The notes under the pieces are model-generated. The model saw nothing but the letters and a program-made list of their open reading frames with translations. It searched no databases and was not told the DNA's origin. Positions 44,039 through 47,144 of a stretch of 47,144 nucleotides of DNA are shown in pieces. The translations under genes were made by a program, and so were the position numbers. The DNA comes from an uncultured Bacteroidota bacterium (GTDB taxonomy: Bacteria; Bacteroidota; Bacteroidia; Flavobacteriales; Flavobacteriaceae). The stretch is from NCBI GenBank assembly GCA_902631125.1, contig CACOXF010000006.1, positions 1 through 47,144 on the forward strand, in the 5' to 3' direction. Numbering within the stretch: position 1 is the stretch's first letter; every line of letters starts with the position of its first letter.

Positions 44039-44332
44039 CTAATAATAAAGCTCTTTAAGCTTGATATAGTCATAGTTTCTTGAGAATTTAATTTTTCCTG
44101 AACTATTTGTAGTCATTTCAGCTGTGCTCATACGCCTTACTTCACCTGTTTTTTTATTGTACATAAACGCAATGGGTATATTATCACCTGCCATTTTAAT
44201 TTCCCAAACGTGGCTTTCAGGCATTGAATTTACTTGCTGAAATGATGTAGGGTTATTAAAACCCATTACTATAGCAGTAAATCCTATTATGGCAAATATG
44301 CCTATTACGATGTCTTTAATTTGTGATTTCAT
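44039..44332 (-). CDS. Hypothetical single-pass membrane protein
   Basis: A 97-residue protein with an N-terminal membrane helix (IVIGIFAIIGFTAIVMGF) and a soluble domain of about 70 residues that starts VWEIKMAGDNIPIAFMYNK and is strand-rich. No family recognised. It may be a membrane-anchored small protein. It is the first gene upstream of an unknown gene on the same strand and lies near the tRNA island boundary. Confidence 0.55.
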   Translation of the reverse strand: MKSQIKDIVIGIFAIIGFTAIVMGFNNPTSFQQVNSMPESHVWEIKMAGDNIPIAFMYNKKTGEVRRMSTAEMTTNSSGKIKFSRNYDYIKLKELYY

Positions 44333-44428
44333 CTTTGAATATATTTATGTTATAGTTTAAATATAAACAAGATGCGATTAAACATAAATATTATGATAAC
44401 TCAAATCCTTACCTAAATGCTTTGTAAA

Positions 44429-44773
44429 TTATTCCATACCATTCACTACAGGCTCTGTATTAAGTAGATAATACCTATTTACTCTCATATAATTAGATAA
44501 CTGTTCATTACTTAAACTTTGATTACCTACATAAGCAAAGTCTACATGGTTAGAGCTATACGTTTGTCCTGTGTACTTATCATAGTCAGGCTCTACACAT
44601 GCCCATACCATACTTACATCGGGACGCTTTAGTAAGTTGTTCATATACCAATCTACTTGTCTTTTAGATACCTTGTCTATACCACTATCTCTTCTATACC
44701 TTATTACATTGTGATAATTTAAACCATATGTTGATAGTGCTTTACCGTATTCTCTTCTATTTACTGTTGTCAT
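44429..44773 (-). CDS. Hypothetical protein near tRNA
   Basis: A 114-residue soluble protein, rich in tyrosine and asparagine, with an N-terminal basic region (VNRREYGKALSTYGLNYHNV) and no membrane segments or cysteine motifs. I do not recognise it. The look (aromatic, basic N-terminus) is like small phage or mobile-element proteins. It is the last gene before the tRNA on the left side. Confidence 0.55.
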   Translation of the reverse strand: MTTVNRREYGKALSTYGLNYHNVIRYRRDSGIDKVSKRQVDWYMNNLLKRPDVSMVWACVEPDYDKYTGQTYSSNHVDFAYVGNQSLSNEQLSNYMRVNRYYLLNTEPVVNGME

Positions 44774-44928
44774 ATTTGTGAATTAGATACAGCAACGCCC
44801 TTAGCGTTTAACTGCTTGTTCTACTATATAACGTGGTTTTAAAAAATTTTGTGGATTTATTTTTCAACGTATATTAATTGGTAAAATGAAAAAGTGCCAT
44901 ATATGTGCCACAGAATACCTCAAAAGAT

Positions 44929-44936
44929 TATTTTTG
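44929..44936 (+). promoter_or_regulatory. Promoter -7 box for tRNA (anticodon CAT)
   Basis: TATTTTTG matches TAnnTTTG and lies 19 bp before the tRNA. No clear -33 element. Confidence 0.5.
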
Positions 44937-44955
44937 TACCAATTACTTTAACTCA

Positions 44956-45029
44956 GGTCCTATAGCTCAGTTGGTTAGAGTAGCTGACTCATAATCAGTT
45001 GGTCCCTGGTTCGAGCCCAGGTGGGACCA
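44956..45029 (+). tRNA. tRNA with anticodon CAT (Met or Ile2)
   Basis: Acceptor GGTCCTA/TGGGACC with one G-T pair, D arm TAGCTCAGTTGG, anticodon stem GCTGA/TCAGT around loop CTCATAA, and T-loop GGTTCGAGCCC. The anticodon is CAT. The stem and variable loop (ATCAGTTGGTC) look like tRNA-Ile2, in which C34 becomes lysidine, but elongator Met is not excluded. Not an initiator: the first acceptor pair G-C is normal. CCA is not encoded. It may be an integration target for the RM island to its right. Confidence 0.92.
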
Positions 45030-45034
45030 CCCAC

Positions 45035-45082
45035 AGAAACCCTTAACTATCTAAAAATCAGACAGTTGAGGGTTTCTTTTTT
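45035..45082 (+). terminator. Intrinsic terminator after the CAT tRNA
   Basis: AGAAACCCTTAACT pairs with AGTTGAGGGTTTCT around a loop of about 15 bases, followed by a T run. A long, strong hairpin six bases from the tRNA 3' end. Confidence 0.8.
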
Positions 45083-45097
45083 CCCAAAAAGTGGGGG

Positions 45098-45120
45098 TGA
45101 GTTCCAAGATGAGTTCCAAG
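45098..45120. repeat. 11-bp direct repeat pair beside the RM island
   Basis: TGAGTTCCAAG occurs at 45098-45108 and 45110-45120, one base apart. It lies between the tRNA terminator and hsdM. It could be a recombinase or regulator binding site, or attachment-site debris. A similar paired motif, GTGCCA at 44894 and 44905, lies on the other side of the tRNA. Confidence 0.5.
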
Positions 45121-45201
45121 TATTTGTTTTTTCATAGATTATTGTTTTTGATTTCTTGACAATAAAAGGTAATTTGAAAACTATTAAATTACTTTTATTT
45201 T

Positions 45202-46911
45202 ATGGGTAACCACCAAGAAATATCATCCTTCATTTGGAGAGTATGTGATGATGAATTAAGAGGATTGTTTAAACCTCACGAATATGGAGATATTATACTT
45301 CCATTCGTAGTTCTTAGAAGATTGGACTGTTTGATTGAACCCCACAAAGATGAGGTGGTAAAACAATACAATGAACTCCTTCAGAGTGGAATTGACGACC
45401 CAACTCCAATTATAAAAAAGAAAACTGGGTTAAACTTTTTCAACTATTCACCCTACGACTTAACTCGATTGAAATCTGACCCGAATGGATTGAAGATTAA
45501 CTTTCCAAATTATGTCAATGGGTATTCGGAAAATGTTCATCAAATATTGGAGAATTTTCAATTAGAAAAACCTGTCGAGAAACTCATTAAAAACAAGAAA
45601 TTATACTCCCTGATTGATAAGTTTACTGAAGTTGATTTACATCCAAACAAAATTGATAACCATACTATGGGTTCAATTTTTGAAGAATTACTTCGGAAGT
45701 TCTCAGAGATGAGTAATGAAACGAGTGGTGAACATTACACTCCGAGAGATGTGGTTCAACTTCTTGTCTCAATGGTGTTTAGTGGAGATGAAGATAATCT
45801 CAAGGGGGAAGGAATTATTCGTTCTATTTTCGACCCATGTTGTGGTACAGGTGGTATGTTAACCATAGGAAAGGAATGGGTAAATGAGAATATCTCATCA
45901 GATGTGATGTTTCAACTTTACGGACAAGAACTTAACCCACAAACCTTCTCAATTTGTAAATCAGATTTCTTAATTACAGGTGAAGACCCAGAACGTATCA
46001 AATTAGGTACTTCACTTTCAAATGACCAACATGAAGGAAGGACTTTTGATTATATGATTACTAACCCACCATTTGGAGTAAGTTGGAAATCCGAGAAGGA
46101 TTTTGTTATCGAAGAATCAAAAAACCCAATGGGAAGGTTTTCTGTAGGTACACCAAGAACGTCGGATGGTTCTTTACTATTCCTACAACATATGATGTCC
46201 AAAAGGAAACCTGAAGGTTCTCGTATTGGAGTGGTTTTTAATGGTTCACCTCTCTTTTCAGGGGATACTGGTTCAGGAGAATCTGAGATTCGAAAATGGA
46301 TAATCGAAAACGATTGGTTAGAATGTATTGTATCACTTCCTGATCAACTATTCTTTAACACAAGTATATCAACTTATGTATGGATAATAACTAACAAAAA
46401 AAGACCAAATCGAAAAGGTAAGGTTCAACTCATTGATGGTTCACCATTTTACAAGTCAATGAAGAAATCATTAGGAGATAAACGAAAGTATGTAGATGAA
46501 ACTCAGAGAGAAGAAATCCTTCAAATCTATGAGAAATTTGAAGAGAATGAATTCTCTAAGATTTTCGATAATGAGTCCTTTGGTTACACAAAAATTACTA
46601 TTGATCAACCAAAAGTTGAAAACGGTATAGTATTAAGAGATAAAAAAGGATATCCAAAACCAGACTCAAAACTTAGAGATTATGAGAGAGTTCGTCTTTC
46701 TGAAGATATTGAACAGTATTTTACTCGTGAGGTAAAACCTCATTTACCAAATTCATGGATTGATTTTGACAAAAGTAAAGTGGGGTATGAAATCAACTTT
46801 ACCAAGTATTTCTATAAATACAAACCTCTTCGTTCTTCAGAGGATGTTACTCGAGATTTATTAGAGTTGGATAAAGAATCTGAGAACCTTCTAAATCAAA
46901 TAATGAATTGA
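45202..46911 (+). CDS. hsdM: Type I restriction-modification system, DNA methyltransferase subunit HsdM
   Basis: A 569-residue N6-adenine methyltransferase. The N-terminal domain (SSFIWRVCDDELRGLFKPHE) is the HsdM-specific segment. The SAM motif FDPCCGTGGML is at about 210-220 and the catalytic NPPFGVSW at about 287-294. The C-terminus ends in a coiled coil (LLELDKESENLLNQIMN), which contacts HsdS. It forms a complex with HsdS and an HsdR beyond the window and methylates the host recognition site. Its stop overlaps the next ATG (TGATG). Confidence 0.94.
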   Translation: MGNHQEISSFIWRVCDDELRGLFKPHEYGDIILPFVVLRRLDCLIEPHKDEVVKQYNELLQSGIDDPTPIIKKKTGLNFFNYSPYDLTRLKSDPNGLKINFPNYVNGYSENVHQILENFQLEKPVEKLIKNKKLYSLIDKFTEVDLHPNKIDNHTMGSIFEELLRKFSEMSNETSGEHYTPRDVVQLLVSMVFSGDEDNLKGEGIIRSIFDPCCGTGGMLTIGKEWVNENISSDVMFQLYGQELNPQTFSICKSDFLITGEDPERIKLGTSLSNDQHEGRTFDYMITNPPFGVSWKSEKDFVIEESKNPMGRFSVGTPRTSDGSLLFLQHMMSKRKPEGSRIGVVFNGSPLFSGDTGSGESEIRKWIIENDWLECIVSLPDQLFFNTSISTYVWIITNKKRPNRKGKVQLIDGSPFYKSMKKSLGDKRKYVDETQREEILQIYEKFEENEFSKIFDNESFGYTKITIDQPKVENGIVLRDKKGYPKPDSKLRDYERVRLSEDIEQYFTREVKPHLPNSWIDFDKSKVGYEINFTKYFYKYKPLRSSEDVTRDLLELDKESENLLNQIMN

Positions 46912-47144
46912 TGAATAGATACGATTCATATAAAGATTCAGGGGTTGAATGGATTGGAGAGATTCCAAATGGTTGGAGTACTAATAGGTTAAAGTGGGTT
47001 TCACAAATTGAGAATAGTGGTTTTTGGGGAGAAGACGATGAATTTCTAAACTCCGTAAATGTTCCAATACCAACAACCGGTCAACTTTCAATTGATGGTG
47101 AGTGGTACTATGATAAAATGAATTTGAGAAATCTGTCAGTCGAT
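46911..47144 (+). CDS. hsdS: Type I restriction-modification specificity subunit HsdS (3' truncated)
   Basis: The first 78 codons of a frame still open at the window end. It begins MNRYDSYKDSGVEWIGEIPN, the typical start of HsdS proteins (DSGVEWIGEIP), followed by a target recognition domain. It overlaps the hsdM stop by one base. HsdS decides the DNA sequence that the complex recognises. The remaining protein and hsdR lie outside the window. Confidence 0.9.
   Translation, partial: MNRYDSYKDSGVEWIGEIPNGWSTNRLKWVSQIENSGFWGEDDEFLNSVNVPIPTTGQLSIDGEWYYDKMNLRNLSVD

Noticed and set aside
44885-44950. A 21-residue frame with a CHIC motif left of the tRNA
   Set aside because: Very short, ends in the tRNA promoter region, and no support beyond the start codon.
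45030-45200. Integrase gene remnant beside the tRNA
   Set aside because: Both strands were read and no frame resembles a tyrosine recombinase; only the short direct repeats remain, reported as a finding.
1-47144. Insertion sequences or rRNA genes
   Set aside because: No transposase, terminal inverted repeat pair or rRNA sequence was recognised anywhere in the window.

Overview
The window is a low-GC, very compact stretch of a Bacteroidetes chromosome, most likely a marine member of the Flavobacteriaceae. The evidence is a type IX secretion C-terminal sorting domain, an IPExxxVDY family gene between rnc and pyk, Bacteroidetes promoters with TAnnTTTG -7 boxes and no clear Shine-Dalgarno sequences, an OmpA protein with calcium-binding TSP3 repeats, and many head-to-tail or tail-to-tail genes that touch or overlap. 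I cannot name a genus.

Positions 1-36,300 are mostly core housekeeping genes. They run: an SPFH protein (cut by the window edge), glnS, folB, tRNA-Cys, a LysE-type exporter, a GIN-domain surface protein, rnr, rpiB-elaA, the M1 peptidase-rnpA pair, an amino acid permease fused to UspA-like domains with an MBL-fold hydrolase, lepA, a DoxX/thioredoxin-like protein with a tRNA-dihydrouridine synthase, rbfA with an FtsX-type permease, and dinB. Next comes the operon acpP-fabF-rnc-IPExxxVDY-pyk. Facing away from it is a purine-linked plus-strand cluster: a PurN/RNase HI fusion, a PfkB sugar kinase and a large PurF-like amidotransferase. After sodA comes a RecB-like helicase-nuclease (AddA-like), an OmpA protein and an AddB-like nuclease.

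Between the PurF-like gene and sodA lie two 98-bp direct repeats that differ at two positions. Each looks like a complete small-RNA gene: a -7-like box, a 5' hairpin and an intrinsic terminator. This pair and the PurN/RNase HI fusion are the strongest unusual signals in the window.

Positions 36,300-44,900 are accessory sequence: tandem DoxX-like membrane proteins, a SnoaL-like lipoprotein, gene debris, a repeat protein of DUF6150 type, a Kazal-domain protein, a CAP-domain protein, a large protein with YadA-head-like repeats and an intramolecular chaperone domain, a T9SS cargo protein, and several very small membrane proteins too short for ordinary gene callers. Three short segments encode variants of the same C-terminal peptide (consensus AELKEEDMPMV followed by a stop) with no gene body attached; they look like scars of lost paralogues.

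At 44,956 a tRNA with anticodon CAT is followed by a terminator, an 11-bp direct repeat pair and a type I restriction-modification locus: hsdM, then the start of hsdS, which the window edge cuts. This resembles the left end of a genomic island, but no integrase is visible in the window.
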